The notes under the pieces: generated by a model
What the model was told of the DNA's origin: nothing
Databases searched by the model: none
Seen by the model: only the letters and a program-made list of their open reading frames with translations
Translations under genes and position numbers: made by a program
Source of the DNA: DASSJT01 sp963715025
Lineage (GTDB): Bacteria; Actinomycetota; Actinomycetes; Actinomycetales; Dermatophilaceae
NCBI GenBank assembly: GCA_963715025.1
Contig: CAVQQQ010000002.1
Coordinates: forward strand, 1,302,001 to 1,366,000
Direction of reading: 5' to 3'
DNA length: 64,000 bases
In this document: positions 21,201 to 29,552 of the stretch, piece after piece
Position numbering within the stretch: position 1 is the first letter of the stretch
Layout of the letters: each line of letters starts with the position of its first letter

Positions 21201-21974
21201 CGCACGGGGACGCAGCTCCACGACCTGGCCGCCGAGCACGAGGGCAAGCAGATCACCTTCGCCGACACCCAGGCCGCACCGGTCCCGGTGATCACCAGCC
21301 CCGAGTGGTCGGGGTCGGAGACGGGCGGACGCCGCTACTCCCCATTCACGATCAACGTCGAGCGGCTCAAGCCGTGGCACACCCTCACCGGCCGCCAGCA
21401 CTTCTACCTCGACCACGACTGGATGCAGGAGCTCGGCGAGGGGCTGCCGGTCTACCGACCACCGCTGGACATGACCCAGATCTTCGGCGAGTCGGAGATC
21501 GGCACGCTGTCCGAGCTCGGCGTCACGGTGCGCTACCTCACACCCCACAACAAGTGGTCGATCCACAGCGAGTACCAGGACAACCTGTTCATGCTGTCCC
21601 TCTCGCGGGGCGGGCAGGCGATCTGGATCTCGGACAAGGACGCCGCCAAGGTCGGCATCCGCGACAACGACTGGGTCGAGGCGGTCAATCGCAACGGCGT
21701 GGTCAATGCCCGCGCCATCGTCAGCCACCGCATGCCGGAGGGCACCGTCTACATGCACCACGCCCAGGACCGGCTGATCGACGTGCCCCGCACCGAGACG
21801 ACCGGGCGCCGCGGCGGGATCCACAACTCGCTGACCCGCATCCTCGTCAAGCCCAGCCACCTCATCGGCGGCTACGCCCAGCTCGCCTTCGCGTTCAACT
21901 ACCTGGGGCCGACGGGAAACCAGCGCGACGAGGTGACCGTGATCCGGCGCCGTTCCCAGGAGGTGCAGTACTGA
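18225..21974 (+). CDS. narG: Respiratory nitrate reductase, alpha subunit
   Basis: 1249 residues, almost identical in length to E. coli NarG (1247). The N-terminal HGVNCTGSCSWKVYVKDG supplies His and Cys ligands to the FS0 [4Fe-4S] cluster with a later Cys in CPRG. SMLSFYDWYADLP contains the Asp that ligates molybdenum. The enzyme reduces nitrate to nitrite at Mo-bisMGD on the cytoplasmic face. GTG 18225 follows CAGGAGAGCAC. No Tat motif is apparent at the N-terminus. It heads narGHJI; molybdopterin synthesis genes are not in the window. Confidence 0.97.
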   Translation: MTTIDPGRRRAGLDDPLSDALVGTRRFFTRGEVSEDRRTLYREGGRAGDAFYRDRWSHDKVVRSTHGVNCTGSCSWKVYVKDGIITWEAQQTDYPSTGADRPEYEPRGCPRGAAFSWYTYSPTRIRYPYVRGVLLEMYREAKQRLGDPVLAWADIVGDPERARRYKRARGKGGLVRASWGEAAEIVAAANVHTIKQWGPDRIAGFSPIPAMSMVSHASGARFTSLIGGSMLSFYDWYADLPVASPQIWGDQTDVPESGDWWDAGYLVMWGSNVPVTRTPDAHWMAEARYRGQKVVVVSPDYADNVKFADEWLAAAPGTDGALAMAMGHVVLKEFFVDRQVEYFEDYVRKFTDLPFLITLEPYAGRPSEARGSGEGDRPAYRPGKFLTAEDLGGTAADAENAAFKTVLLDSRTNEFVVPNGTLGDRFGEGGAGKWNLDLGDVVPALSLIETREDTAVVHLPRFDLPQGRSEVLPRGVPVRRVGDQLVTTVFDLLLAQYGVAREGLPGEWPTGYEDAEGLYTPAWQEPITSVPAAAVARIAREFAQNAVDTQGRSMIIVGAGTNHWFHSDTIYRCMLLLTTITGCQGRNGGGWAHYVGQEKARPITGWAQMAFGLDWVRPPRQMIQTAYWYLHTDQYRYDHYTSDAIAGPTGAGLFDGKSTADQLALSARLGWMPSYPTFNRNPLDLADEAEAAGQPIGDYVVAQLKAGNLRFACEDPDAPENWPRVLTMWRANLFGSSAKGNEYFLRHLLGTDSSLSATETAEPARPTELVWREEAPEGKLDLLCTLDFRMTSSTIFSDVVLPAATWYEKHDINTTDMHPFIHSFNPAINPPWQTKTDWNIFLAIAEAFAPLGAKHLGVRKDVVAAPLLHDTPEAMATPHGRVRDWKKGECEPIPGVTMPKLVVVERDYGAIFDKMGALGPLMEKLGATTKGVTYDVKREVDYLLHKNGAVRGGAGDGRPSLKRATHVAEAIMALSGTTNGHLATQGFKTLEKRTGTQLHDLAAEHEGKQITFADTQAAPVPVITSPEWSGSETGGRRYSPFTINVERLKPWHTLTGRQHFYLDHDWMQELGEGLPVYRPPLDMTQIFGESEIGTLSELGVTVRYLTPHNKWSIHSEYQDNLFMLSLSRGGQAIWISDKDAAKVGIRDNDWVEAVNRNGVVNARAIVSHRMPEGTVYMHHAQDRLIDVPRTETTGRRGGIHNSLTRILVKPSHLIGGYAQLAFAFNYLGPTGNQRDEVTVIRRRSQEVQY

Positions 21975-22014
21975 TGCGGCTGCGGCGGACGGAGCTGGCG
22001 AAGGGAGCGTGGCG

Positions 22015-23739
22015 ATGAAGGTCATGGCGCAGATGGCCATGGTGATGAACCTCGACAAGTGCATCGGGTGCCACACCTGCTCGGTGACCTGCAAGCAGGC
22101 CTGGACGAACCGCGCGGGCACCGAGTACGTGTGGTTCAACAACGTCGAGACCCGGCCCGGGCTGGGGTACCCCCGCACGTACGAGGACCAGGACGCCTGG
22201 CTGGGTGGCTGGAAGCTCAACAGCCGCGGCAGGTTGGCCCTCAGGGGGGGCGGTCGGTGGAAGAAGCTGGCGAACATCTTCTCCAACCCCAAGCTGCCCT
22301 CGATCGAGGACTACTACGAGCCCTGGACCTACGACTACGAGACCCTGATCAGCGCTCCTGCCCAGGAGCACTTCCCGGTCGCCCGGCCGATCTCCCTGAT
22401 CTCGGGCAAGCCGATGAACGTCACCTGGTCTGCCAACTGGGATGACGACCTCGGCGGCAGCCACGAACACGCCGCGCGAGACGTCATGCTCAAGGGCATC
22501 ACCGACAAGGTGAAGCTCGAGTTCGAGCAGACGTTCATGTTCTACCTGCCGCGCATCTGCGAGCACTGCCTCAATCCCTCGTGCGCGGCCTCCTGCCCCA
22601 GCGGGGCCATCTACAAGCGGGCCGAGGACGGCATCGTGCTCGTCGACCAGGACCGCTGCCGTGGCTGGCGGATGTGCGTGTCCGGCTGCCCCTACAAGAA
22701 GGTCTACTTCAACCACAAGACCGGCAAAGCCGAGAAGTGCACCTTCTGCTACCCGCGCATCGAGGTCGGCGTCCCGACGGTCTGCTCGGAGACCTGCGTC
22801 GGGCGCCTGCGCTACATCGGCCTCGTCCTCTATGACGCCGACCGCGTGCTGGAAGCGGCGAGCGTCGAGGCCGACCACGACCTCTACGAGGCGCAGCGCT
22901 CGGTCTTCCTCGACCCGAGCGACCCGCAGGTCCAGCGCGAGGCGGAGCTGGCCGGCATACCCGGTGACTGGGTCGAGGCCGCCAAGCGGTCGCCGGTCTA
23001 CGCGCTGATCAACCGCTACAAGGTCGCCCTTCCGCTGCACCCGGAGTACCGGACCATGCCCATGGTCTGGTACATCCCGCCGCTGTCGCCCGTCGTGGAC
23101 GTCATCAAGGACACCGGCCACGACGCCGAGGACCAGGAGAACCTCTTCGCGGCGATCGACACGCTGCGGATCCCGGTCGAGTACCTCGCCAACCTCTTCA
23201 CTGCCGGCGACACCGAGCCGGTCGACGCGGTGCTCAAGAAGCTCGCGGCCATGCGCTCGTACATGCGAGACATCAACCTCGGCCGCGACCCCGACGAGTC
23301 CATCCCCGAGGCCGTCGGCATGGACGGCGAGACGCTCTACGACATGTTCCGGCTCCTGGCCCTGGCCAAGTACGACGAGCGCTACGTCATCCCGACCGCG
23401 CACGCCGAGCAGGCCCACGCCCTGGAGGAGCTCGCCACCGAGTGCTCCCTCGACTACGAGGGCGGCCCCGGCATGATGGGCGAGTCCGGCCCGTTCGGCG
23501 AGGGCTCCGGGGAGTTGACGCCGGTGGCGGTCGAGAACTTCCAGATGCTCAAGCAGCGCCAGACAGCCGACACGCTGAGTGGCGCCGAACCCGGTCGACG
23601 CGGTGTCCGCGGCCGAGTCAACCTGCTCAACTGGGACGGCAAGGGCTCTCCCCGAGGCCTGTTCCCCAAGCGGCCCCCGGAGAACCCAGAGAATCCGGAG
23701 AGCCCCGAGAACCAGGGCAACTCGGAGGGCCAGCACTGA
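22015..23739 (+). CDS. narH: Respiratory nitrate reductase, beta subunit (Fe-S)
   Basis: 574 residues; relatives are about 490-560. Four Cys groups are visible: CIGCHTCSVTCKQAW, CEHCLNPSCAASCP, CRGWRMCVSGCP (Trp in place of one Cys, as for the [3Fe-4S] cluster) and CTFCYPR with VCSETC. It passes electrons from NarI haems to NarG. The ATG at 22015 follows GAAGGGAGCG. The extra length is a C-terminal tail of short Pro-Glu-Asn repeats (PENPENPESPEN) that I do not know from other NarH. It overlaps narJ by one base. Confidence 0.97.
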   Translation: MKVMAQMAMVMNLDKCIGCHTCSVTCKQAWTNRAGTEYVWFNNVETRPGLGYPRTYEDQDAWLGGWKLNSRGRLALRGGGRWKKLANIFSNPKLPSIEDYYEPWTYDYETLISAPAQEHFPVARPISLISGKPMNVTWSANWDDDLGGSHEHAARDVMLKGITDKVKLEFEQTFMFYLPRICEHCLNPSCAASCPSGAIYKRAEDGIVLVDQDRCRGWRMCVSGCPYKKVYFNHKTGKAEKCTFCYPRIEVGVPTVCSETCVGRLRYIGLVLYDADRVLEAASVEADHDLYEAQRSVFLDPSDPQVQREAELAGIPGDWVEAAKRSPVYALINRYKVALPLHPEYRTMPMVWYIPPLSPVVDVIKDTGHDAEDQENLFAAIDTLRIPVEYLANLFTAGDTEPVDAVLKKLAAMRSYMRDINLGRDPDESIPEAVGMDGETLYDMFRLLALAKYDERYVIPTAHAEQAHALEELATECSLDYEGGPGMMGESGPFGEGSGELTPVAVENFQMLKQRQTADTLSGAEPGRRGVRGRVNLLNWDGKGSPRGLFPKRPPENPENPESPENQGNSEGQH

Positions 23740-24482
23740 TGGCCCGGTCACGCCACCCCCGCCCCCGGCTGTCCTCGCACGATCTGGCCACGGCCTGGCA
23801 GGTCATCTCCCTCCTGATGGACTACCCGTCCGATGAGCTGGTGGCCCGCCGCCCGGTCCTCGAGGCGGCTGCGGCCGGGCTCCCCGCGCCCGTGCGCGAG
23901 CCGGTATGCCGGTTCCTCGAGGCCCTGGGGACGGCGCCGCTCGGTGACCTGCAGCGCGAGTACGTCGACACTTTCGACGTCACCCGCCGGTGCTGCCTCT
24001 ACCTCACCTACTTCGCGCACGGCGACACCCGCAAGCGAGGCCTGGCACTGGTGCAGTTCAAGCAGGCCTATCGAAGGGCGGGCGTCGAGCTCGCCGCCGA
24101 CGAGCTGCCCGACCACCTCAGCGTCGTCCTGGAGTTCGGGGCCGGCTATGACCCGGACACCGCCTGGCGACTGCTCAACGACCACCGGGCGGGCATCGAG
24201 ATGCTGCGCATCGCCCTGTCGGAGCGGGACTCCGTGTGGCGCGACGTCGTGGTGGCCCTCATCGCAACCCTCCCCGGGCTGCGCGGCGAGGACGAGGACC
24301 TGATAGCCGCGCTGATCGCGCAGGGGCCGCCCGCCGAGGAGGTCGGCCTCGAGCTCCAGCCGTACGCCCTCGACCCGCGGCTGAACCCCCACGCTCAGGG
24401 GGCTCCGCCCCCCGAGTACCCCCCAGATACCCGCGTGGCTGGGTCCGCGTTGTTCCCGACGATCCCGGTAGGAACCCCCTGA
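23739..24482 (+). CDS. narJ: Nitrate reductase maturation chaperone NarJ
   Basis: 247 residues, TGATG overlap with narH. The motif EYVDTFDVTRRCCLYLTYFAHGDTR is the NarJ/TorD-family core, in which E-Y-V-x-x-F-D and L-T-Y are typical. NarJ inserts the molybdenum cofactor into NarG and is not part of the final complex. The last 50 residues (Pro-rich, PPPEYPPDTRVAG) are less conserved. The codons GTA-TGC at 23904 fall on a copy of the recurring GTATGCCG octamer. Confidence 0.93.
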   Translation: MARSRHPRPRLSSHDLATAWQVISLLMDYPSDELVARRPVLEAAAAGLPAPVREPVCRFLEALGTAPLGDLQREYVDTFDVTRRCCLYLTYFAHGDTRKRGLALVQFKQAYRRAGVELAADELPDHLSVVLEFGAGYDPDTAWRLLNDHRAGIEMLRIALSERDSVWRDVVVALIATLPGLRGEDEDLIAALIAQGPPAEEVGLELQPYALDPRLNPHAQGAPPPEYPPDTRVAGSALFPTIPVGTP

Positions 24483-25204
24483 TGGACACCTTGCTCTGGG
24501 TGATCTTCCCCTACATCTGCCTCGCGGTCTTCGTCGTGGGGCACTACTGGCGCTACACCTACGACAAGTTCGGCTGGACCACGCGCTCCTCCCAGCTCTA
24601 CGAGAACCGCCTGCTGCGCTGGGGCAGCCCGCTCTTCCACTTCGGGCTCCTGGGGGTGGTCGGGGGCCACGTCGTCGGGCTGATCGTGCCCAAGAACTGG
24701 ACTGAGGCCTTCGGCGTGAGCGAGGACGTCTACCACTTCCTCGCAGTGACCCTGGGCGGGCTCGCGGGCCTCGCAACGATCGCCGGCCTGGCCATCCTGG
24801 TCTACCGCCGACGGACCGTCGGACCGGTCTTCATGGCCACCACCAAGATGGACAAGACGATGTATGTCTTCCTGGCCGGGGTCATCGTGCTGGGGATGTG
24901 GAACACCGTGGCGAGCAGCGTCTTCGGCCACTACGACTACCGGGAGGGGGTGTCGGTCTGGTTCCGCGACATCTTCCTGTTCCGGCCCGACGCGTCCCTC
25001 ATGGCCAACGCGCCGCTCGGGTTCCAGCTCCACGCCCTGGTCGCCTTCGCCCTCTTCGCGCTGTGGCCGTTCACCCGGCTGGTCCATGTCTTCAGCGCGC
25101 CACTGGGCTACATCACGCGCCCCTACATCGTCTACCGCAGCCGGGACGACCGGGTGGGCGCTGGTGTCGGCACTCGCGCCCCGAAGCGCGGCTGGGAGCG
25201 CTGA
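24482..25204 (+). CDS. narI: Respiratory nitrate reductase, gamma subunit (cytochrome b)
   Basis: 240 residues with five membrane helices. Candidate haem-ligand histidines occur in HFGLLGVVGGH (helix 2) and in the last helix (LHALVAFALFALWPFTRLVHVF), as in NarI. RYTYDKFGWTTRSSQLYE after helix 1 is a strong family signature. It oxidises quinol at the outer face and hands electrons to NarH. It begins within the narJ stop (TGATG overlap). Confidence 0.95.
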   Translation: MDTLLWVIFPYICLAVFVVGHYWRYTYDKFGWTTRSSQLYENRLLRWGSPLFHFGLLGVVGGHVVGLIVPKNWTEAFGVSEDVYHFLAVTLGGLAGLATIAGLAILVYRRRTVGPVFMATTKMDKTMYVFLAGVIVLGMWNTVASSVFGHYDYREGVSVWFRDIFLFRPDASLMANAPLGFQLHALVAFALFALWPFTRLVHVFSAPLGYITRPYIVYRSRDDRVGAGVGTRAPKRGWER

Positions 25205-25328
25205 AGCGGTTCCCCACGCCGCACTCCACATGAGGCTGCCCGAGCGCCGCTGACCGGGCCCTATGCCGGCGAGCCGGCTTCACGGCACACCGCGTCGTGG
25301 CATGTGTCCGGTTTAACCTCCGGCCTGT

Positions 25329-25357
25329 TTGCGGTGCGTGAACCCAATTAATACAGT
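25329..25357 (+). promoter_or_regulatory. Candidate promoter for the nitrite reductase gene
   Basis: TTGCGG (25329-25334), 17 bp, then TACAGT (25352-25357) matches a sigma-70-type promoter. Seven bases later is GTG 25365, so transcription would begin at or just before the start codon and the mRNA would be leaderless, common in actinobacteria. The region is locally AT-rich. Confidence 0.45.
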
Positions 25358-25364
25358 AGTTTCC

Positions 25365-28082
25365 GTGAATAATCCTCCCCGGGGTGCCCGGGGTGCCTGG
25401 GCCATGCGGGACCGGCCGGCGGTCCTCTGGCTGGCCATCGCCGTCGTCCTCGTGGCCATCCACCCCGTGGTCCCGGCATCCCGCTGGCTCATGGTCCACG
25501 TGGTGGTCCTGGGCGCGGTAACCCACTCGATCATGGTGTGGAGCGCGCACTTCGCCAGCGCCATGCTGAAGGCCGAGCACCCCGCCATGTCGCGGCCGCA
25601 GCAGACCCGACGGCTTGTGCTGCTGCACTCCGGGATCACCCTCGTCGTCGTCGGTGTGCCGACGGGTGTCTGGGTCCTCACCCTGCTCGGTGCGGTGGCG
25701 ATCGCCGGCTCGGTGGCCTGGCACGGTGTGGCGCTCGTCCTGCTGAGCCGGCGTGCGCTGCCGACGAGGTTCGGCGGCGTGAGCGTGCGCTACTACGTGG
25801 CCTCGGCGTCGATGCTGCCCATCGGGGCCACTCTGGGGGCCATCCTGGCCAGCGACGACCTGTCGGAGGCCTGGCACGGAAGGCTGCTGGTGGCCCACAC
25901 CATGGTCAACCTCCTTGGCTGGGTCGGGCTTGCCGTCGCCGGCACGCTGGTGACTCTCTGGCCCACGATGCTGCGAACCCGGATCGACGACCGGGCGGTC
26001 ACCACGGCCCGCGGCGCGCTGCCCGTGCTGGTCGGCGGCCTGAGCCTGGTCGTGGCCGGAGCCCTCGGCGACCTCCGCTGGCTGGGCGTGGCCGGACTGG
26101 CCACGTATGCCGGCGGCTGGGCCTGGCATGGCATCCCCCTGGTGCGCACGGCAGTCCGCCGGGCACCGGCCGCGTTCTCGACATGGTCGATGGCCGCTGG
26201 GCTGGTCTGGCTCCCGGCCGGCCTGGGTCTGACGGCAGCGGCCCTCGCCCGCCGCGGGTCATGGGCGTCGATGGACGAGCACTACGGGCGGATCACCGCG
26301 GTGTTCGTGGTCGGCTTCGCGCTCCAGGTGGTGTTCGGCGCCCTCGCCTACCTGCTGCCGTCGGTACTCGGCGGCGGCCCGTCGGTGGTCCGCGCCGGGA
26401 GCCGACACCCGGAGCGCTTCAGCCTCGGTCGCGTGGTCATCACCAACACGGGACTCGTGGTCTGCCTGGCTCCCGTTCCCAGCCTGGTCCGCATCGCGGT
26501 CTCGATGCTCGTCTTCGCCGCGCTGGCCGCCTTCCTGCCGCTGATGATGCTGGGCATCAGGGCCTCCGTGCGGGCCCGCCGCCAGGTGGCCGCTGCCGGC
26601 ACCCCCGGCGCCGCCGCGGCAGGCGGAGCCATCGAGCTGTCCGAGGTCTCGGGGAACCGCCGCCGCCCGCTGCTGGTACAGCTGGTGTCTGGCCTGGCCG
26701 CCGTCACGGTCGCAGCACTTGTCGGGGTCGGAATGGATCCAGCGGCAGCCGGTCTGGTCATCGGCACCGCCGGTGGCGCGGCCGGCGGCGGCGTGGTCGC
26801 AACGGGTGAGACGACCACGGTCCGCGTCGAGGCACAGCACATGCGATTCTCCCCGAGCAGCATCTCGGTCCCCCGCGGCAACCGGTTGGTACTCGACGTG
26901 GTCAACACCGATACCTCGGATGTCCACGACCTGGTGCTGGCCAACGGCAGCCGCACGGGGCGGCTGGCATCCGGGGCGCGGAAGGTGCTCGACGTCGGGG
27001 TGATAGGCGGCGACCTCGACGGATGGTGCTCGATCGTCGGCCACCGGCAGATGGGGATGACCCTGACCGTCCGGGCGAGCGGGGCCGCTGCGCCGTCCGG
27101 CGGCGCGGCACCGATGGCGACCGGCGAGTCCGCGGGGCACCCCATGGGCCACGGCGGCTCGGCCACGGCGGACACCCTGCCCTCCCTCGACCTGCACCGC
27201 CCCCCGGAACCCGGCTTCACGGCATACGACCCGGTTCTGCCGTTCTTGTCCCCCGAGCGAGTCCACCGGGTCACGCTCACGGTGACCGAGGAGAGCCTCG
27301 ACGTCGCCCCCGGTGTGCGGCTCCCGCGCTGGAGCTTCAACGGAACGGCTCCCGGGCCCACGCTGCACGGGCGCGTGGGCGATGTCTTCGAGGTCACGCT
27401 GGTGAACCGGGCAAGCACGGGGCACTCGATCGACTTCCACGCCGGCTCCCTCGCACCCGACCTGCCGACGCGCACCATCCCGCCAGGCGGGACCCTGCAC
27501 TACCGCTTCACGGCGACCCGCTCGGGCATCTGGATGTACCACTGCTCGTCAATGCCCATGTCGGCGCACATCGCCGCGGGCCTGCACGGCGCCGTGGTCA
27601 TCGACCCGCCCGGCCTCCCGGCGGTCGACCGCTCGTACGTGCTGGTCCAGTCCGAGGTCTATGCCGCAGCCGACGGCCCGGCCGTCGACGTCGACGCCGT
27701 GGCGGCCGAGCAGCCCTCCGCGGTGGTCTTCAACGGCACTGCGTTCCAGTACGACCACCGGCCGCTGACGGCCAAGGTTGGAGAGCGCGTGCGGATCTGG
27801 GTGCTCGACGCCGGTCCCAGCCGTCCGAGCTCCTTCCACGTGGTCGGGGGCCAGTTCTCGAGTGTCTACCTCGAGGGTGGCTACCTGCTGAGGGACGGCC
27901 GAGGGCCCATCAGCCCCAGCGGTGGCGAGGCAACCGGCGGCAGCCAGGCGCTCGCCCTCCAGCCGGGTCAGGGTGGGTTCGTCGAGCTGACCCTGCCCGA
28001 GGCCGGCCGGTACCCCTTCGTCTCCCACGTGATGGTCGACGCCGAACGCGGCGCTCACGGGATGCTCCGGGTCGCCCCGTGA
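25365..28082 (+). CDS. nirK: Membrane-anchored copper nitrite reductase (TM domain - cupredoxin - NirK)
   Basis: 905 residues from GTG 25365; ATG 25404 is an alternative. Residues about 20-450 form roughly ten to twelve membrane helices with several helix His (SAHF, LLVAHTMVN, AWHG) that recall NnrS or haem-copper-oxidase-like domains; this part I cannot name firmly. Residues about 480-575 are a cupredoxin with type-1 copper pattern VHDLVL and GWCSIVGHRQMGM. Residues about 634-905 are the two-domain NirK unit: GHSIDFHAG, YHCSSMPMSAHIAAGLHG (Cys-His type 1 copper) and SSFHVVGG. Predicted reaction is nitrite to nitric oxide outside the membrane, downstream of NarGHI. No N2O reductase or Nor gene is in view. 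Confidence 0.85.
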   Translation: MNNPPRGARGAWAMRDRPAVLWLAIAVVLVAIHPVVPASRWLMVHVVVLGAVTHSIMVWSAHFASAMLKAEHPAMSRPQQTRRLVLLHSGITLVVVGVPTGVWVLTLLGAVAIAGSVAWHGVALVLLSRRALPTRFGGVSVRYYVASASMLPIGATLGAILASDDLSEAWHGRLLVAHTMVNLLGWVGLAVAGTLVTLWPTMLRTRIDDRAVTTARGALPVLVGGLSLVVAGALGDLRWLGVAGLATYAGGWAWHGIPLVRTAVRRAPAAFSTWSMAAGLVWLPAGLGLTAAALARRGSWASMDEHYGRITAVFVVGFALQVVFGALAYLLPSVLGGGPSVVRAGSRHPERFSLGRVVITNTGLVVCLAPVPSLVRIAVSMLVFAALAAFLPLMMLGIRASVRARRQVAAAGTPGAAAAGGAIELSEVSGNRRRPLLVQLVSGLAAVTVAALVGVGMDPAAAGLVIGTAGGAAGGGVVATGETTTVRVEAQHMRFSPSSISVPRGNRLVLDVVNTDTSDVHDLVLANGSRTGRLASGARKVLDVGVIGGDLDGWCSIVGHRQMGMTLTVRASGAAAPSGGAAPMATGESAGHPMGHGGSATADTLPSLDLHRPPEPGFTAYDPVLPFLSPERVHRVTLTVTEESLDVAPGVRLPRWSFNGTAPGPTLHGRVGDVFEVTLVNRASTGHSIDFHAGSLAPDLPTRTIPPGGTLHYRFTATRSGIWMYHCSSMPMSAHIAAGLHGAVVIDPPGLPAVDRSYVLVQSEVYAAADGPAVDVDAVAAEQPSAVVFNGTAFQYDHRPLTAKVGERVRIWVLDAGPSRPSSFHVVGGQFSSVYLEGGYLLRDGRGPISPSGGEATGGSQALALQPGQGGFVELTLPEAGRYPFVSHVMVDAERGAHGMLRVAP

Positions 28083-28110
28083 CGGAGAGTCGTATGCCGG
28101 GTGTCCGGCT

Positions 28111-28174
28111 GTGGCTCAACGGATGCGGCTCAGCCGGTGCGGCTCAAAGGATGCGGCTCAGACGATGCGGTTCA
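28111..28174. repeat. Five-copy 14-bp tandem repeat
   Basis: GGCTCA (last copy GGTTCA) starts at 28113, 28127, 28141, 28155 and 28169, an exact 14-bp period with unit close to GGCTCAARGGATGC. It fills the gap between the two convergent genes and runs into the last codons of the acyltransferase gene (Leu-Asn-Arg-Ile-Val-stop lies in the array). Copy number may vary between strains. Confidence 0.8.
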
Positions 28175-29303
28175 GCCCGGGCACCCTCGTGACCAGGTAG
28201 CCGATGCCGAAGCAGGCGGGAACGCCGAGGGTTGCCACGAGAAGGAATTTCAGCTCGGGGACCACCGCCAGGGGCCGGGCGGCTGCCGAGAGCGCGACCA
28301 GCACGGGCGGATGCAGGAGGTATGCCGCGTAGGCCCCGCGAGCGGCACGGGCGATCAGAGGAGACGGCAGCGCGTTCCAGTGCCTCGGGAGCCACGACAC
28401 CACCCAGAGACCGAGCGCAACGGCTGTCACGCCGTCGAGCAGCACGAACAGCAGCGAGCCGGCCGAGAGGCTTTGGCCCAGGGCGTCAAACGAGTCCTGG
28501 ACCAGGTAGACCCCCGCGAGCGCGAAGAGCACCACGATGGCCCCCACCGTGACTCGCCCGGAGACGACGGAGACTCGCGGCGGCAGGCCTGCGAACCACC
28601 CGCGCTCCCCCGCCCCCACGCCAAGGGCGAACATGCCAGCGGCCTGGGGCCAGTGCGCCCAGTTCAGGTTCCAGAGCGTGGGGTCGAAGAATCCCCACCA
28701 GTGCCAGACGACCAGGTCGGCGAGTGCGATGGCCAGCGCCGCCCCGACGAGCACCCGGATCCGGAGGCGTTCCGAGCCGAGAAAGTGGCTTGGGCGCGCG
28801 AACCGCCAGGCTGCGTAGACCAGTGAGAAGGCCAGCAGTGCCACCACGAACCACACCGGCCCCAGGTCGCGGTCACCGAAGGGGTCGACGACATAGGCGC
28901 CGAGCGAGCGCGACTCTCCCTCGGCCCGGCCGCCCAGCCAGTCGGTGAACGGGTCGACGAGGAGGAAGTAGACCAGCGCAGGGATCCCCAGCCGGACCAG
29001 ACGCGATCGCGCGAAGTTCCCCGATCCCCTGCGAGCCAGCGAGGCGCTGGCCAGCCACCCGCCGACCAGGAACAGCGGTCCCAGCCCGAAGATACCGGCG
29101 GTCAGGGCGGGAAAACTGGCGATGTACTGGACCGGCTGCGAGCTGGTCCGCTCCTCGTAGTACCAGGAGATGTCGACGATGTAGGCGGTCGCGGTGTGCA
29201 CGACGATCACGCCCGTGATGACGAGGATCTTCAGTTTGTCGATCCACGGCACGCGCGTGGTCGGTGTCGTTGCCGGAACTCCTGATGCGCGAACAACGGC
29301 CAT
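28158..29303 (-). CDS. Acyltransferase 3 (OafA/WecH-type) membrane protein
   Basis: 381 residues with about ten membrane helices. The N-terminal WIDKLKILVITGVIVVHTA is the acyltransferase-3 start, where an Arg/Lys helix precedes a catalytic-type His; FLVGGWLASASL and RLVRLGIPALVY follow as in the family. These enzymes O-acylate cell-surface sugars or lipids; the acceptor cannot be inferred. The C-terminal codons lie in a 14-bp tandem repeat. It is not operonic with its neighbours. Confidence 0.85.
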   Translation of the reverse strand: MAVVRASGVPATTPTTRVPWIDKLKILVITGVIVVHTATAYIVDISWYYEERTSSQPVQYIASFPALTAGIFGLGPLFLVGGWLASASLARRGSGNFARSRLVRLGIPALVYFLLVDPFTDWLGGRAEGESRSLGAYVVDPFGDRDLGPVWFVVALLAFSLVYAAWRFARPSHFLGSERLRIRVLVGAALAIALADLVVWHWWGFFDPTLWNLNWAHWPQAAGMFALGVGAGERGWFAGLPPRVSVVSGRVTVGAIVVLFALAGVYLVQDSFDALGQSLSAGSLLFVLLDGVTAVALGLWVVSWLPRHWNALPSPLIARAARGAYAAYLLHPPVLVALSAAARPLAVVPELKFLLVATLGVPACFGIGYLVTRVPGLNRIV

Positions 29304-29552
29304 CGGACACCTCCTCGGCGGCCGCTCCGCGGACAGCCTGAGGGCACGGCCACCCTCTCAGGTTCGGCGGCGCGGGGCCGAGGCCTCAGGGCCATTCGTC
29401 CCCATCACGTCACGAGCACACCTCGGCAGTCGTCTGTCGCGCCCAGGGATGCCCCGCGGCGTGCACGCTGCGCAGGGCTTCCCACGGTGTGGGCCCTCGC
29501 GCAGGGGTGCCCGCGGCCACGCCCGGGGGCACCGTGATCTGAGGGGTCGTGC

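Noticed and set aside
19116..22292. Very long open frame on the minus strand opposite narG
   Set aside because: It is an antisense by-product of high GC and third-position bias; no domain motif, and narG is certain on the other strand.
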